From the NCBI RefSeq assembly GCF_029952525.1, contig NZ_JASAOF010000004.1:124001-188000 (forward strand): a DNA stretch of 64,000 nt. The letters are read 5' to 3'. The DNA comes from Saccharopolyspora ipomoeae. Lineage in GTDB: Bacteria; Actinomycetota; Actinomycetes; Mycobacteriales; Pseudonocardiaceae. The notes under the pieces are model-generated. The model had not been told where the DNA came from and made no database searches. It saw only the letters and a list, made by a program, of their open reading frames with translations. Both the position numbers and the translations under genes were made by a program. Below, piece after piece: positions 1 to 10,142 of the stretch; within the stretch, counting starts at the first letter, position 1, and each line of letters starts with the position of its first letter.

Positions 1-1
1 C

Positions 2-322
2 ACCCACCAGCAGAACTTCGAGGGCAAGGACCCGGCCGACTGGCACACCTACCGGGTGGACTGGACGCCGGAGGGCTTCACCTTCTTCGTCGACGACACC
101 CAGACCTACCAGGTGACCAAGGCCGAGTTCGACGCCAACGGCTGGACCTGGGTCTTCGACGACCCGCAGTACATGATCCTGAACTTCGCCACCGGCGGTC
201 AGTACCCGCAGAACGTCAACGGCGTCACGGAGCCCTACCCGGGCCTGCCGCAGGAGAGCGTCGACAAGATCAAGGCCGGAACGGCCCGCTACCTGATCGA
301 CTGGGTCAAGGTCGAGCAGTGA
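2..322 (+). CDS. Glycoside hydrolase family 16 protein, C-terminal part
   Basis: The gene runs in from the left edge; reading from base 2 gives about 106 C-terminal residues. The motifs DWHTYRVDWTP, FFVDD and PQYMILNFATGG, ending in YLIDWVKVEQ, are those of the GH16 beta-jelly-roll (endo-beta-1,3-glucanase/laminarinase type). This segment forms the strand after the catalytic ExDxxE motif, which must lie outside the window. Such enzymes are usually secreted and cut beta-glucans. A strong terminator follows 12 bases after the stop. Family call is firm; exact substrate cannot be told. Confidence 0.85.
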   Translation, partial: THQQNFEGKDPADWHTYRVDWTPEGFTFFVDDTQTYQVTKAEFDANGWTWVFDDPQYMILNFATGGQYPQNVNGVTEPYPGLPQESVDKIKAGTARYLIDWVKVEQ

Positions 323-334
323 GCCGAACCTGAA

Positions 335-370
335 AAGGGCCCCTCTGACCAGGTCAGAGGGGCCCTTCTT
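335..370 (+). terminator. Intrinsic terminator of the GH16 gene
   Basis: A perfect 16-bp stem (335-350 with 352-367) is followed by a short T-containing run and lies directly after the GH16 stop codon. Confidence 0.85.
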
Positions 371-373
371 CAC

Positions 374-549
374 GTCAGGCAAGCGGCGAAGCGGCTTTCT
401 CAGCACCCCACCTAAGACGCTTGCACCGCCGCGGGTTCTCAGACGTCTTCCGGGGAGGACAGCCGACGTGTCGTGTATTGGCATACACAAGCCTCGGATC
501 CCGGAGCCAGAAGGCGTCTGAGGTTCCGCTACCCGCACCGCCAAGCAGA
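374..549 (+). repeat. Dispersed repeat family A, copy 1 (about 176 bp)
   Basis: This segment is nearly identical to 7788-7964. An inverted, diverged copy lies at 33413-33590 and a short end fragment at 51055-51086. Inside are facing CTCAGACG and CGTCTGAG arms and a small hairpin around a TTGG loop near 470-485. It sits between the GH16 terminator and the end of guaA. No convincing protein is encoded. Function unknown; it could be a mobile remnant or a structured RNA. Confidence 0.8.
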
Positions 550-572
550 ACGACCACAGAGGGGTAAAACCG

Positions 573-2159
573 TCACTCCCACTCGATGGTGCCCGGCGGC
601 TTGGACGTGACGTCCAGGGTCACGCGGTTGACGTCGGGGACCTCGTTGGTGATGCGGGTGGAGATCTGCTCCAGCACGTCGTAGGGCAGCCGCGTCCAGT
701 CGGCGGTCATCGCGTCCTCGCTGGAGACCGGGCGCAGCACGACGGGGTGGCCGTAGGTGCGGCCGTCGCCCTGCACGCCGACGGAGCGGACGTCGGCCAG
801 CAGCACCACCGGGCACTGCCAGATGTCGCGGTCCAGGCCGGCGGCGGTGAGCTCCTCGCGGGCGATCGCGTCGGCGGCGCGCAGCGTCTCCAGCCGGTCC
901 GCGGTGACCTCGCCGATGATGCGGATGCCCAGGCCGGGGCCGGGGAACGGCTGCCGGTGCACGATCGTCTCGGGCAGGCCCAGTTCCAGGCCGACCCGGC
1001 GGACCTCGTCCTTGAACAGCGCGCGCAGCGGCTCGACCAGCGCGAACTGCAGGTCGTCGGGCAGTCCGCCCACGTTGTGGTGGCTCTTGATGTTGGCCGC
1101 GCCCGAGCCGCCGCCGGACTCCACCACGTCCGGGTAGAGGGTGCCCTGCACCAGGAAGTCGATCTGCTCGCCTGCCGCACCGGCCTCGGCTTGCAGGTCG
1201 CGGGCGGCCTGCTCGAAGACGCGGATGAACTCGCGGCCGATGATCTTGCGCTTCTCCTCGGGGTCGGTGACCCCCGCCAGCGCGCCCAGGAACCGGTCGA
1301 CGGCGTCGATGGTGACCAGCTTGACGCCGGTCGCGGCGACGAAGTCGCGCTCGACCTGCGCCCGCTCACCGGCCCGCAGCAGACCGTGGTCGACGAACAC
1401 GCAGGTCAGCTGGTCACCGATGGCGCGCTGCACGAGCGCGGCGGCGACGGCGGAGTCCACGCCGCCGGAGAGGCCGCAGATGGCCCGGCGGTCACCGATC
1501 TGCTCGCGGATCGCGGCGACGGTGTCGTCCACGATCGACGAGGTCGTCCACTGCGGGCGGACACCGGCGATCTCGTGCAGGAAGCGGCGCAGCACCTCCT
1601 GACCGTGCGGGGAGTGCACCACCTCGGGGTGGTACTGGACGCCCGCGAGGCGGCGCTCGACGTTCTCGTAGGCCGCGACCGGGGTGTCCTTGGTACCGGC
1701 GGTGACCTGGAAGCCCTCGGGGGCCTTGCTGACCGAGTCGCCGTGGCTCATCCACACCGGGTGGTGGCCGGGCAGGTCGTTGTGCAACCGCCCGCCGTCA
1801 CCGCTGATCTCGACCTCGGTGCGGCCGTACTCGCGGGTGCCGGTGTGCTCGACGGTGCCGCCGAGCGCGGAGGTCATCGCCTGGAAGCCGTAGCAGATGC
1901 CGAAGACGGGGACGCCCGCGTTGAACAGCTCCGGGTCCACCTGCGGCGCGCCCTCGGCGTACACGCTGGAAGGACCACCGGACAGCACGATCGCCGCGGG
2001 ATCGCGGGCGACCATCTCCGACACCGGGGTGTCGTGCGGGACGACCTCGGAGTACACCTGCGCCTCGCGCACCCGCCGAGCGATCAGCTGGGCGTACTGG
2101 GCGCCGTAGTCGACAACGAGAACAGGCCCTGTGGCGCTGTTGCTTGCGGAACCGGACAC
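573..2159 (-). CDS. guaA: GMP synthase (glutamine-hydrolysing)
   Basis: Converts XMP to GMP using ATP and glutamine. The N-terminal class I amidotransferase domain has the nucleophile motif GICYG (Cys about residue 89) and the [11 protein letters not shown]is/Glu pair. The ATP-pyrophosphatase domain has the PP-loop SGGVDSA, and the C-terminal dimerisation domain ends in KPPGTIEWE. The frame is open further upstream, but I chose GTG at 2159: AAGGAGG lies 11 bases before it and the resulting 528 aa fits the family (about 520). It belongs with guaB2 and guaB3 upstream on the same strand, separated by a choD-like gene. Confidence 0.97.
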   Translation of the reverse strand: MSGSASNSATGPVLVVDYGAQYAQLIARRVREAQVYSEVVPHDTPVSEMVARDPAAIVLSGGPSSVYAEGAPQVDPELFNAGVPVFGICYGFQAMTSALGGTVEHTGTREYGRTEVEISGDGGRLHNDLPGHHPVWMSHGDSVSKAPEGFQVTAGTKDTPVAAYENVERRLAGVQYHPEVVHSPHGQEVLRRFLHEIAGVRPQWTTSSIVDDTVAAIREQIGDRRAICGLSGGVDSAVAAALVQRAIGDQLTCVFVDHGLLRAGERAQVERDFVAATGVKLVTIDAVDRFLGALAGVTDPEEKRKIIGREFIRVFEQAARDLQAEAGAAGEQIDFLVQGTLYPDVVESGGGSGAANIKSHHNVGGLPDDLQFALVEPLRALFKDEVRRVGLELGLPETIVHRQPFPGPGLGIRIIGEVTADRLETLRAADAIAREELTAAGLDRDIWQCPVVLLADVRSVGVQGDGRTYGHPVVLRPVSSEDAMTADWTRLPYDVLEQISTRITNEVPDVNRVTLDVTSKPPGTIEWE

Positions 2160-2271
2160 GTGGTCGCCGACCTCCTTGGCCATCGCACTGGTCCGCACAT
2201 TGTCGCAGGTAACGAAGGCCACAACCGCATCGCCCCGGACTTCCACCACCCGCGGCCCACCCCGGAGGACG

Positions 2272-2337
2272 CGATTTCAATGGAAGTCGGGAACCCGATT
2301 TCCATTGAAATCGGGTTCCCGACTTCCATTGAAATCG
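2272..2337. repeat. Dispersed repeat family C, copy 1 (66-bp perfect palindrome)
   Basis: Two perfect 26-bp inverted arms (2272-2297 and 2312-2337) flank a 14-bp centre that is itself nearly palindromic. The unit therefore reads as three modules beginning GATTTCAATGGAA in alternating orientation. Other copies lie at 43804-43869, 49053-49118 and, shortened, 63001-63042. It lies between the choD-like stop and the guaA start and could fold into a very stable RNA hairpin. Confidence 0.85.
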
Positions 2338-2356
2338 CGTCACCTCGGCGACGACG

Positions 2357-4057
2357 TCAGACGAGCGGGAGCTGGAGGGCCGCGGGGGCCGTTGGCGGGA
2401 CCGCCGGGGACTTGGGCTCGACCGGGGTGACCTTGCGGTAGGACTCGGACTGGTCCGGGCGGGTGTCGGCCTCGCCCTTGTTGGGCCAGAGGGCGAAGGC
2501 TCGCTCGGCCTGGGCGGTGATCGTCAGGGACGGGTTGACGCCGAGGTTGGCGCTGACCGCCGAGCCGTCGACGATCGAGAGGTCCGGGTAGGACCAGGCG
2601 CGGTGGTACGGGTCGATGACGCCCGCGTCCGGGCTGTCGCCGATCGCGCAGCCGCCGAGGAAGTGCGCGGTCATCGGGATGTCGAACATCTCGCCCCAGG
2701 TGCCGCCGGAGATCCCGCCGATCTTCTCGGCGACCAGCTCGTTGGCCTGCTCGCCGGCCTCGATGTAGCTCGGGTTCGGCGCACCGTGCCCCTGCTTCGA
2801 GGTCAGCAGCCGCTTGCCGAGGAACCGCTTCACGCTGGTCGTCAGCGAGTTGTCGAGGCTCTGCATGACCAGCAGGATCACCGTGCGCTCGCTCCAGCCG
2901 CGCACCGACAGCATCCGCAGCGACAGCTTCGGGTTCTCCCGCAGGAACTTGCCCAGCTGCTTCCAGCGCGAGCCCCGCCCGCCGCGGGTCGCCGGGATCT
3001 GCAGCAGACCCATCGCGTTGGCGCCCTTGGTGTAGCGGACCGGCTCGATGTGGGTGTCCTCGTCCGGGTGGAACGACGACGTGATGGCCACGCCGGTGGA
3101 GAAATCCCGCTCCGGGTCGATCTTCGCGACCTGCGAGCCGATGATCGCCTCGGAGTTGGTGCGGGTCAGCGTCCCCAGCTTCTTCGACAGCTTCGGCAGG
3201 TCACCGTTGTCGACGCAGCGGTGCAGCAGGTTCTGCGTGCCCCACGTCCCGGCGGCGACCACGACCTGGTCGGCGCTGAAGATCTTCGGCTTGCGGTTGA
3301 GCTTGGCGCCGGTGCGCGAGGTCGCGATCCGCCAGCGCCCGTCGCGGCCCTTGCCGAGCCGGTTGACCGTGGTGAGCGGGAAGATCTCCGCGCCCTGCTT
3401 CTCGGCGAGGTAGAGGTAGTTCTTGACCAGCGTGTTCTTCGCCCCGACCCGGCAGCCGGTCATGCAGGCGCCGCACTCGGTGCAGCCGGTGCGGGCCGGT
3501 CCCGCGCCGCCGAAGAACGGGTCGGCGTCGGTGCGGCCGGGCTCGTTGAAGTACACGCCGACGGGCGTGCGGTGGAAGGTGTCGGCCACGCCCATGTCCG
3601 CCGCGACCTGCCTCATCACCACGTCGTGCGGGGTCTCCGAGGGCTGCTCGATGACGCCGAGCATCTTGGTGGCCTGGTCGTAGTAGGGCGCCAGCTCCGA
3701 CTCCCAGTCGGTGATGTGCGCCCACTGCGAGTCCTGGTAGAAGGGCTTGAGCGGCCGGTAGAGCGTGTTGGCGTAGTTCAGGGAACCGCCGCCGACACCG
3801 GCGCCGGCGAGGATGAGCACGTCGCGGAGCATGTGGATCCGCTGCACGCCGAAGCAGCCCAGCTGCGGGGCCCAGAGGAACTTGCGCAGGTCCCAGGAGG
3901 TCTTGGGCAGCTCCTCGTCGGAGAACCGCCGACCCGCTTCGAGCACCGCGACCCGGTAGCCCTTCTCGGTCAGGCGCAGCGCGGCCACGCTGCCGCCGAA
4001 GCCCGAGCCGATGACCACCACGTCGAAATCGGTACCGCCATCACCACGTTGTGCCAT
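2357..4057 (-). CDS. choD: GMC-type FAD oxidoreductase, ChoD-like
   Basis: A 566-residue flavoenzyme of the glucose-methanol-choline family, resembling M. tuberculosis ChoD (Rv3409c), which also sits beside guaB3 and guaB2. The N-terminus has the Rossmann FAD motif VIGSGFGGS and then VLEAG; the C-terminal half has HFLGGCAIG and the NPSLTITA signature. A cysteine set CTECGACMTGC (spacing C-x2-C-x2-C-x3-C) lies mid-protein. ATG at 4057 was preferred to an upstream in-frame start because the Rossmann fold begins soon after. A 14-bp palindrome lies 21 bases upstream. Steroid or other alcohol oxidation is inferred; the true substrate of this subgroup is uncertain. Confidence 0.85.
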   Translation of the reverse strand: MAQRGDGGTDFDVVVIGSGFGGSVAALRLTEKGYRVAVLEAGRRFSDEELPKTSWDLRKFLWAPQLGCFGVQRIHMLRDVLILAGAGVGGGSLNYANTLYRPLKPFYQDSQWAHITDWESELAPYYDQATKMLGVIEQPSETPHDVVMRQVAADMGVADTFHRTPVGVYFNEPGRTDADPFFGGAGPARTGCTECGACMTGCRVGAKNTLVKNYLYLAEKQGAEIFPLTTVNRLGKGRDGRWRIATSRTGAKLNRKPKIFSADQVVVAAGTWGTQNLLHRCVDNGDLPKLSKKLGTLTRTNSEAIIGSQVAKIDPERDFSTGVAITSSFHPDEDTHIEPVRYTKGANAMGLLQIPATRGGRGSRWKQLGKFLRENPKLSLRMLSVRGWSERTVILLVMQSLDNSLTTSVKRFLGKRLLTSKQGHGAPNPSYIEAGEQANELVAEKIGGISGGTWGEMFDIPMTAHFLGGCAIGDSPDAGVIDPYHRAWSYPDLSIVDGSAVSANLGVNPSLTITAQAERAFALWPNKGEADTRPDQSESYRKVTPVEPKSPAVPPTAPAALQLPLV

Positions 4058-4077
4058 GCGCGACAGCGTAAGCGAAA

Positions 4078-4091
4078 CTACTCGCGAGTAG
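4078..4091. promoter_or_regulatory. Palindromic operator candidate upstream of the choD-like gene
   Basis: The perfect 14-bp palindrome CTACTCGCGAGTAG ends 20 bases before the chosen start. Size and symmetry suit a TetR-type repressor near the transcription start. No regulator gene is adjacent, so the binder is unknown. Confidence 0.5.
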
Positions 4092-4174
4092 CTAGACCCC
4101 GCTCGGGACTCGGCCCGAGGCTCCTCCCGCGGCACCCTCCGGTGGCGCCCTCCGGTGGTGGAGCGCTCGGCAGC

Positions 4175-4244
4175 GGACAGTTTTAGCCATAATCACCCAT
4201 GATCAATGTCCGAAATGTCCGGACAATTGTGGCTAAAACTGTCC
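4175..4244 (+). repeat. Dispersed repeat family B, copy 1 (70 bp)
   Basis: About 20-bp terminal inverted repeats (GGACAGTTTTAGCCATAAT and its near complement) enclose a conserved core containing CCCATGATCAATGTCCG. Further copies of exactly 70 bp and the same orientation lie at 19715, 27610 and 58532. It sits between guaB3 and the choD-like gene. Confidence 0.85.
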
Positions 4245-4315
4245 CCTCCCGGACCAAGCACCCCAGTGGGGCGACCTCGGGCCAGGAGGGGCACCGGGAG
4301 AATTCCGGGGTTGAG

Positions 4316-5446
4316 TCAGCCTCGGAGCATGAGGCCGACCTTCTGGAACTCCTTGAGGTCGCGGTAGCCGGTCTTGGCCATCGCGCGGCGGAGGCCGCCC
4401 ATGAGGTTCAGCGTGCCGTACGGGTCGCTGGACGGACCGAAGAGCATCTTCTCCAGGTCCGCGTCCGTGCCGGTGAAGCCGACGATCTCGCTGCGCGGCA
4501 GGTTCGGGTGCGCGGCCGCCGACGTCCAGTAGTAGCCCTGGCCGGGCGACTCGGTGGACTCGGCGAGCGACTCGCCGAGCATCACCGCGTCGGCGCCGCA
4601 GGCGATCGCCTTGGCGATCTCACCCGAGTACGACAGCGCGCCGTCGGCGATGACGTGCACGTAGCGGCCGCCGGTCTCGTCCAGGTAATCGCGGCGCGCG
4701 GCGGCGGCGTCGGCGATGGCCGTGGCCATCGGCACCCCGATGCCCAGCACCTGCGTGGTCGTCGCGGAGCGGGACTGGCCGAAGCCGACGATCACGCCGG
4801 CCGCGCCGGTGCGCATCAGGTGCATCGCCGTCCGGTAGTCACCGACACCACCGGCGACCACGGGCACGTCCAGCTCGTTGATGAAGCGCTTGAGGTTCAG
4901 CGGCTCGCCGTCGCGGGCCACGTGCTCGGCGGAGATGATCGTGCCCTGCACGAACAGCATCTCCACGCCCGCGGCCAGCAGGTCGGGGGTCAGCTCCTCG
5001 GCGTGCTGCGGGCTCACCCGGGCCGCGACCGTGACGCCGGAGTCCTTGACCTGCTTGAGGGCCTCGGCGAGCAGGTCCAGCCGCAGCGGCGCGGCGTGCA
5101 GCTCCTGCAGCCGCCGGATCGGCGCCTCGGGGTCGCTGCTCTCCTCCGCGATGCGGACGACGTCGGCGATCTTGTCCTCGACGTCGGTGTGCCGAGCCCA
5201 CAGGCCCTCGGCGTTGAGCACGCCCAGACCGCCGAGCTCGCCCATCCGCACCGCCGTCGCGGGCGAGACGACCGCGTCGGTCGGGTGCGCGATCGCCGGG
5301 ATGTCGAAGCGGTAGGCGTCGATCTGCCAGGCCAGCGACACGTCCTTGGACGAGCGGGTGCGCCGCGAGGGCACGATCTCGACGTCGTCCAAGTCGTAGC
5401 CGCGCATGGCGGTCCGGCCCATCCCGATCTCAACCTGATCCCGCAC
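4316..5446 (-). CDS. guaB3: GuaB3 family IMP dehydrogenase-related protein
   Basis: A 376-residue TIM-barrel protein of the IMPDH/GMP reductase superfamily, without the CBS domains of GuaB2. GTG at 5446 is fixed by AGGAGG eight bases upstream. The nucleotide-binding parts IADGALSYSG and ACGADAVMLG are present. Aligned without gaps to GuaB2 of this window, the catalytic-loop SICTTR reads RSATTT, so the active-site cysteine is replaced by alanine. A classical IMPDH covalent mechanism is therefore doubtful. It lies downstream of guaB2 on the same strand, as in mycobacteria (Rv3410c). Confidence 0.92.
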   Translation of the reverse strand: MRDQVEIGMGRTAMRGYDLDDVEIVPSRRTRSSKDVSLAWQIDAYRFDIPAIAHPTDAVVSPATAVRMGELGGLGVLNAEGLWARHTDVEDKIADVVRIAEESSDPEAPIRRLQELHAAPLRLDLLAEALKQVKDSGVTVAARVSPQHAEELTPDLLAAGVEMLFVQGTIISAEHVARDGEPLNLKRFINELDVPVVAGGVGDYRTAMHLMRTGAAGVIVGFGQSRSATTTQVLGIGVPMATAIADAAAARRDYLDETGGRYVHVIADGALSYSGEIAKAIACGADAVMLGESLAESTESPGQGYYWTSAAAHPNLPRSEIVGFTGTDADLEKMLFGPSSDPYGTLNLMGGLRRAMAKTGYRDLKEFQKVGLMLRG

Positions 5447-5561
5447 CGTGTGTCCCTCCTAGCGGCGGATGTCCAGCGAAACATTCTCTCCGCAAGGACC
5501 CCGTCTCCGCCGCGCGGGGTCCCCCGATCACCACCCGAACCCGCGAGATCACCCAGAGCGA

Positions 5562-5598
5562 CCGAGAGCCCGGCGCCGCGCGGGCACCGGGCTCTCGG
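5562..5598 (-). terminator. Terminator downstream of guaB2
   Basis: A 12-bp GC-rich stem (5562-5573 with 5587-5598) lies 14 bases after the guaB2 stop and before guaB3. It suggests partial or complete separation of the two genes. Confidence 0.7.
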
Positions 5599-5611
5599 AA
5601 GAGGTCCGAAC

Positions 5612-7186
<1,575 letters not shown>

Positions 7187-7395
7187 TTACCACGGCGATC
7201 GCGTCGAAGCGTTCAGCTGTGCTGAGTAGCAACGCGGAGTCCGGATACGGGATTCCTCAGATGATAGAGACCACAGGTCAGGGCGTGGATCCCCCGCCCC
7301 ACCAGGGGTGCGCCACACCACGGACCGTGGTCGCAGGCGTGTGAAACCCGCCCCGACAGCCCCGCGCACGCGACGCGCCCGGTACCGTGCGGGCC

Positions 7396-7782
7396 GTGCC
7401 GCACGATCCGATGCCACCAGACCCCTTCGCGGGTGATCCGGACGATCCGAGCATGGCACTCGGTGACCACGACGCCGAGGACGGCCCGCCGCTCGGCGAC
7501 GAGGAGCGCGCCGAGCTGCTCGCCGACCTGACCGATCTCGCCGTCTACCAGGCGCTGCTGGAGCCGCGGGGCGTCCGCGGCATCGTCGTCGACTGCGCGG
7601 ACTGCGGCGAGTGCCACTACCACGACTGGGAGCTGCTGCGCTCCAGCCTGTCCCAGCTGCTGCACGACGGCCGCATGCGCCCCCACGAACCGGCCTTCGA
7701 CCCCGACCCGGGCCAGTACGTGACGTGGGAGTACTGCCGCGGCTACGCAGACGGAATGACAGAAAGCGAAACGACGCTCTAG
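7396..7782 (+). CDS. DUF5319 family protein (Rv3412-like)
   Basis: A small acidic protein of about 128 residues with a CADCGECHYHDWELL segment and the C-terminal VTWEYCRGYADG, as in actinobacterial DUF5319 proteins such as Rv3412. That gene likewise lies between guaB2 and rsdA-sigD. The CxxCxxCHxH pattern could bind a metal; this is inference. GTG at 7396 is preferred because a TACCGT -10 box (7383-7388) lies seven bases upstream, suggesting a leaderless transcript; GTG at 7387 is the alternative. Function unknown. Confidence 0.85.
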   Translation: MPHDPMPPDPFAGDPDDPSMALGDHDAEDGPPLGDEERAELLADLTDLAVYQALLEPRGVRGIVVDCADCGECHYHDWELLRSSLSQLLHDGRMRPHEPAFDPDPGQYVTWEYCRGYADGMTESETTL

Positions 7783-7787
7783 CTTCC

Positions 7788-7964
7788 GTCAGGCAAGCGG
7801 CGAAGCCGCTTTCTCCTTACCCCACCTAAGACGCTTGCACCGCCGCGGGTTCTCAGACGTCTTCTGGTGAGGACAGCCGACGTGTCGTGTATTGGCGCAT
7901 ACATAAGTCTCGGATCCCGGAGCCAGAAGGCGTCTGAGGTTCCGCTACCCGCACCGCCAAGCAA
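7788..7964 (+). repeat. Dispersed repeat family A, copy 2 (about 177 bp)
   Basis: Almost identical to 374-549 and in the same orientation. Its left end forms the hairpin AAGCGGC-GAA-GCCGCTT followed by T-rich sequence, so it may end transcription of the DUF5319 gene. Differences from copy 1 cluster in the small TTGG-loop hairpin. Confidence 0.8.
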
Positions 7965-7965
7965 A

Positions 7966-8000
7966 AGAAGGGGCTCCTCTCTGAAAGAGAAGCCCCTTCT
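7966..8000 (-). terminator. Terminator of the sigD-rsdA operon
   Basis: A hairpin with AGAAGGGGCT pairing with AGCCCCTTCT plus an inner CTCT/AGAG stem begins right after the rsdA stop codon. Its opposite face would also stop transcripts leaving repeat copy 2. Confidence 0.75.
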
Positions 8001-8001
8001 G

Positions 8002-9069
8002 TCAGGGAGTTGACGTCTGGGGTTGGTTCGGCCAGAACCAGCCGCCGGACGAGCTCTCCGAGCTGCTGGTCTCGCTCGGCGACGTGGTCGGCGAGGTCGG
8101 GTCGCTGGTGCTCGACGGCGGCGTGCTGCTGCCGGTCGGCGGAACGCCCGGGTTCGGCGGCAACGGCTGCGACGGGGACGGCTGCGTCGTGGGCGGCAGC
8201 GTCGTCGTCGGCGTCGAGGTCTGCGAGGAGCTGCCGGTACCGCGATCGATGCGCTTGGTCAGCGACTCGTGCGCGGCCTTGAGCTCGGACAGCCCGTTCT
8301 CGGCGTCGACCTTGGCCATGTGCTCCTTGGCGGAGCGCAGCGCCTCCTCGGCGGCCAACCGGTTGCCCCGGTCCACTTCGCTCTCCGCCGTGTCCAGGTC
8401 GGTGCGCGCCGACGCCGCGGCCTGCACCGCGCGGGTGTGGTCGGTGTAGAGCACCTGGGCCACGCCCCACAGCATGTCGCCGGGCTGCGCGTCGCGAGCG
8501 GCCACGCCGACACCGGTGAAGGTGATCATCAGAACCGCTGCCGCGGTGGCCACCGGGACGAGGTGCCTGCGGCGCAGGAAGCTGCGCGGCCGGCCGGCCT
8601 CGGCGATCGCCGCGACGGCGGTGTCGGTGTCCACCAGGTCACCGATCGGCGCGGAGTCGACGTCCTGGCGCCAGGCCACGAGCAGCTCTTCCAGGCTGGG
8701 AGCGCCGTCGGCCGACGCGGGAACGTCGGGGTTGGTCCCGCCCAGCGCGTCCAGCAGGAGGTCGTCCTCCTGCAGCGCGGCCAGGTCGATCGGTTCGTCG
8801 CTGAAGTCGTCGAGGTCGGTGAGCTCCTCGTCCGCGTCACCGCGCGGACGGAAGGTCAGCACCTCGGCACCGGCCTCTTCGCGGGAGGTCTCGGGCTCGT
8901 GCGAGCCGGAGTCCCGGTGGTTGTCGCTCAGTTCCGTTCCCTCGTCTGCGGATCCCTCAGCGGGAGCCGAGTCCCGCTCGTCTGCATGGGTCGAACGGTC
9001 CTGCTCCGGGGCGGACTCCTCGTGCGGGATGCCTCCCAGCTCCCCGTCGGGCCCTTTCCGCTCAGCCAT
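8002..9069 (-). CDS. rsdA: Anti-sigma-D factor RsdA
   Basis: A 355-residue single-pass membrane anti-sigma factor. The cytoplasmic N-terminus is acidic and holds the sigma-binding motif DLAALQEDDLLLDALGG (about 95-111), characteristic of RsdA. One membrane segment lies near residues 169-191. The extracellular part has a helical region and a Thr/Pro/Ser-rich tail. The ATG immediately follows the sigD stop codon (TGA-ATG), so the pair is translationally coupled. By analogy with M. tuberculosis, regulated proteolysis would release SigD. Confidence 0.9.
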   Translation of the reverse strand: MAERKGPDGELGGIPHEESAPEQDRSTHADERDSAPAEGSADEGTELSDNHRDSGSHEPETSREEAGAEVLTFRPRGDADEELTDLDDFSDEPIDLAALQEDDLLLDALGGTNPDVPASADGAPSLEELLVAWRQDVDSAPIGDLVDTDTAVAAIAEAGRPRSFLRRRHLVPVATAAAVLMITFTGVGVAARDAQPGDMLWGVAQVLYTDHTRAVQAAASARTDLDTAESEVDRGNRLAAEEALRSAKEHMAKVDAENGLSELKAAHESLTKRIDRGTGSSSQTSTPTTTLPPTTQPSPSQPLPPNPGVPPTGSSTPPSSTSDPTSPTTSPSETSSSESSSGGWFWPNQPQTSTP

Positions 9070-9642
9070 TCAGACCACCTCCTCCGCGGACAGCGTCTTC
9101 CGCAACCGGGCCAGTGCGCGATGTTGTGCCACGCGCACAGCACCCGGTGTCGAGCCGACCGCTTCGGCGGTTTCCTCCGCCGACAGCCCGACTACCACCC
9201 GGAGCAGCAGGATTTCCCGCTGCTTGGCCGGGAGGATTTGGAGCAACTGCGCCATCCTGCCCGAGAGCTCACCCTGCATCGCCCGCTGCTCTGGACCGGC
9301 CTCGGACTCCGGGGTGTCCGGCATGTCCGCGACCGGTTCGGAACGGTTGCGAGCTGACGCACGGTGCGCATCAGCCACCTTGTGCGCGGCGATGCCGTAC
9401 ACGAACGCCAAGAAGGGACGACCCTGGTCCTTGTAAGTGGGCAGCGCGGTCAGTACCGCCAGGCACACTTCCTGGGCCACGTCGTCCGCCGAAGCGAACG
9501 ACCTCTCGTTTCGTCCGACCCTGGCGCGGCAGTACCGCACCACCAAAGGACGGATTTCGGCCAGCAAGCGCTCAATCGACTGACGATCGCCGTCGACGGC
9601 GGCGCTTACAAGAGCGTCCAGCCCGTCCCCCACATTGGTCAT
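9070..9642 (-). CDS. sigD: ECF-family RNA polymerase sigma factor SigD
   Basis: Sigma region 2 includes SADDVAQEVCLAVLTALP and RPFLAFVYGIAAHKVADAHR. Region 4 includes LPAKQREILLLRVVVGLSAEETA and the helix-turn-helix TPGAVRVAQHRALARLR. These match SigD of M. tuberculosis (Rv3414c) and its Streptomyces counterpart. I chose ATG at 9642 (190 aa); GTG at 9714 is also in frame. No clear Shine-Dalgarno supports either. Located between a BldM-type gene and rsdA. Confidence 0.92.
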   Translation of the reverse strand: MTNVGDGLDALVSAAVDGDRQSIERLLAEIRPLVVRYCRARVGRNERSFASADDVAQEVCLAVLTALPTYKDQGRPFLAFVYGIAAHKVADAHRASARNRSEPVADMPDTPESEAGPEQRAMQGELSGRMAQLLQILPAKQREILLLRVVVGLSAEETAEAVGSTPGAVRVAQHRALARLRKTLSAEEVV

Positions 9643-10142
9643 CGCAGACAGCAGCCCTGGTGTTACGCGTTCAAGCGATTCGGATTTGCCCGGCGAGTTT
9701 CGCGTGCACCGCACGCCGCGCCGTGGCCACCGTACCGGGCAGGAGGCGTCCGCAGAACAGGGACCGGGGATCGGGGGCCGTCGTCGTCACACATCCACAT
9801 CTACCAGAAGCCGGGGCCGGTGGCGTTTGAGCTGGCCACCGACATCTTGGTGGTGCGCGTGGGAGAAATCGGAGACGATCTTCACATCGTCTCCCGCGGG
9901 CGCCCGGCGGCGGCGACGGCCGAAGCGGAGAAGGTTCTCGCCGCCGGCACCCGCAACATCTGCCGACCGGAGGCGGCTGTGGCTCACGTCACGAAATCCC
10001 TTGCGTCGCCGCGAAACGCGGCGGCGGGACCGTGCGCGAGGCGAGCCACAGCCGCTACCGAAGCGTCAGCTCACCCGAAGTCGGTTTCATCGGACGGGCA
10101 CCGGCCTCCCCCGAAACCGGCCGGTGCCGCCTGATCATCGGT
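9643..10142. other. Intergenic region between sigD and the BldM-like gene
   Basis: About 500 bases that must hold the sigD promoter. A 10-bp-stem hairpin GGAGACGAT/ATCGTCTCC lies at 9871-9894. A plus-strand frame from GTG 9830 reads smoothly for about 30 codons across it, but has no ribosome site and no recognisable relative, so I do not call a gene. Confidence 0.4.
10097..10128 (-). terminator. Terminator of the BldM-like gene
   Basis: The 10-bp stem GGCACCGGCC/GGCCGGTGCC lies 15 bases after the stop codon of the minus-strand regulator gene. Confidence 0.65.

Noticed and set aside
375..557. Small proteins encoded by repeat family A
   Set aside because: The frames are not conserved in the inverted copy, and no ribosome site is present.
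9830..10134. A possible small plus-strand gene starting VAFELATDILVV
   Set aside because: About 30 plausible residues only, then low-complexity sequence; a hairpin lies inside and no ribosome site or relative is seen.
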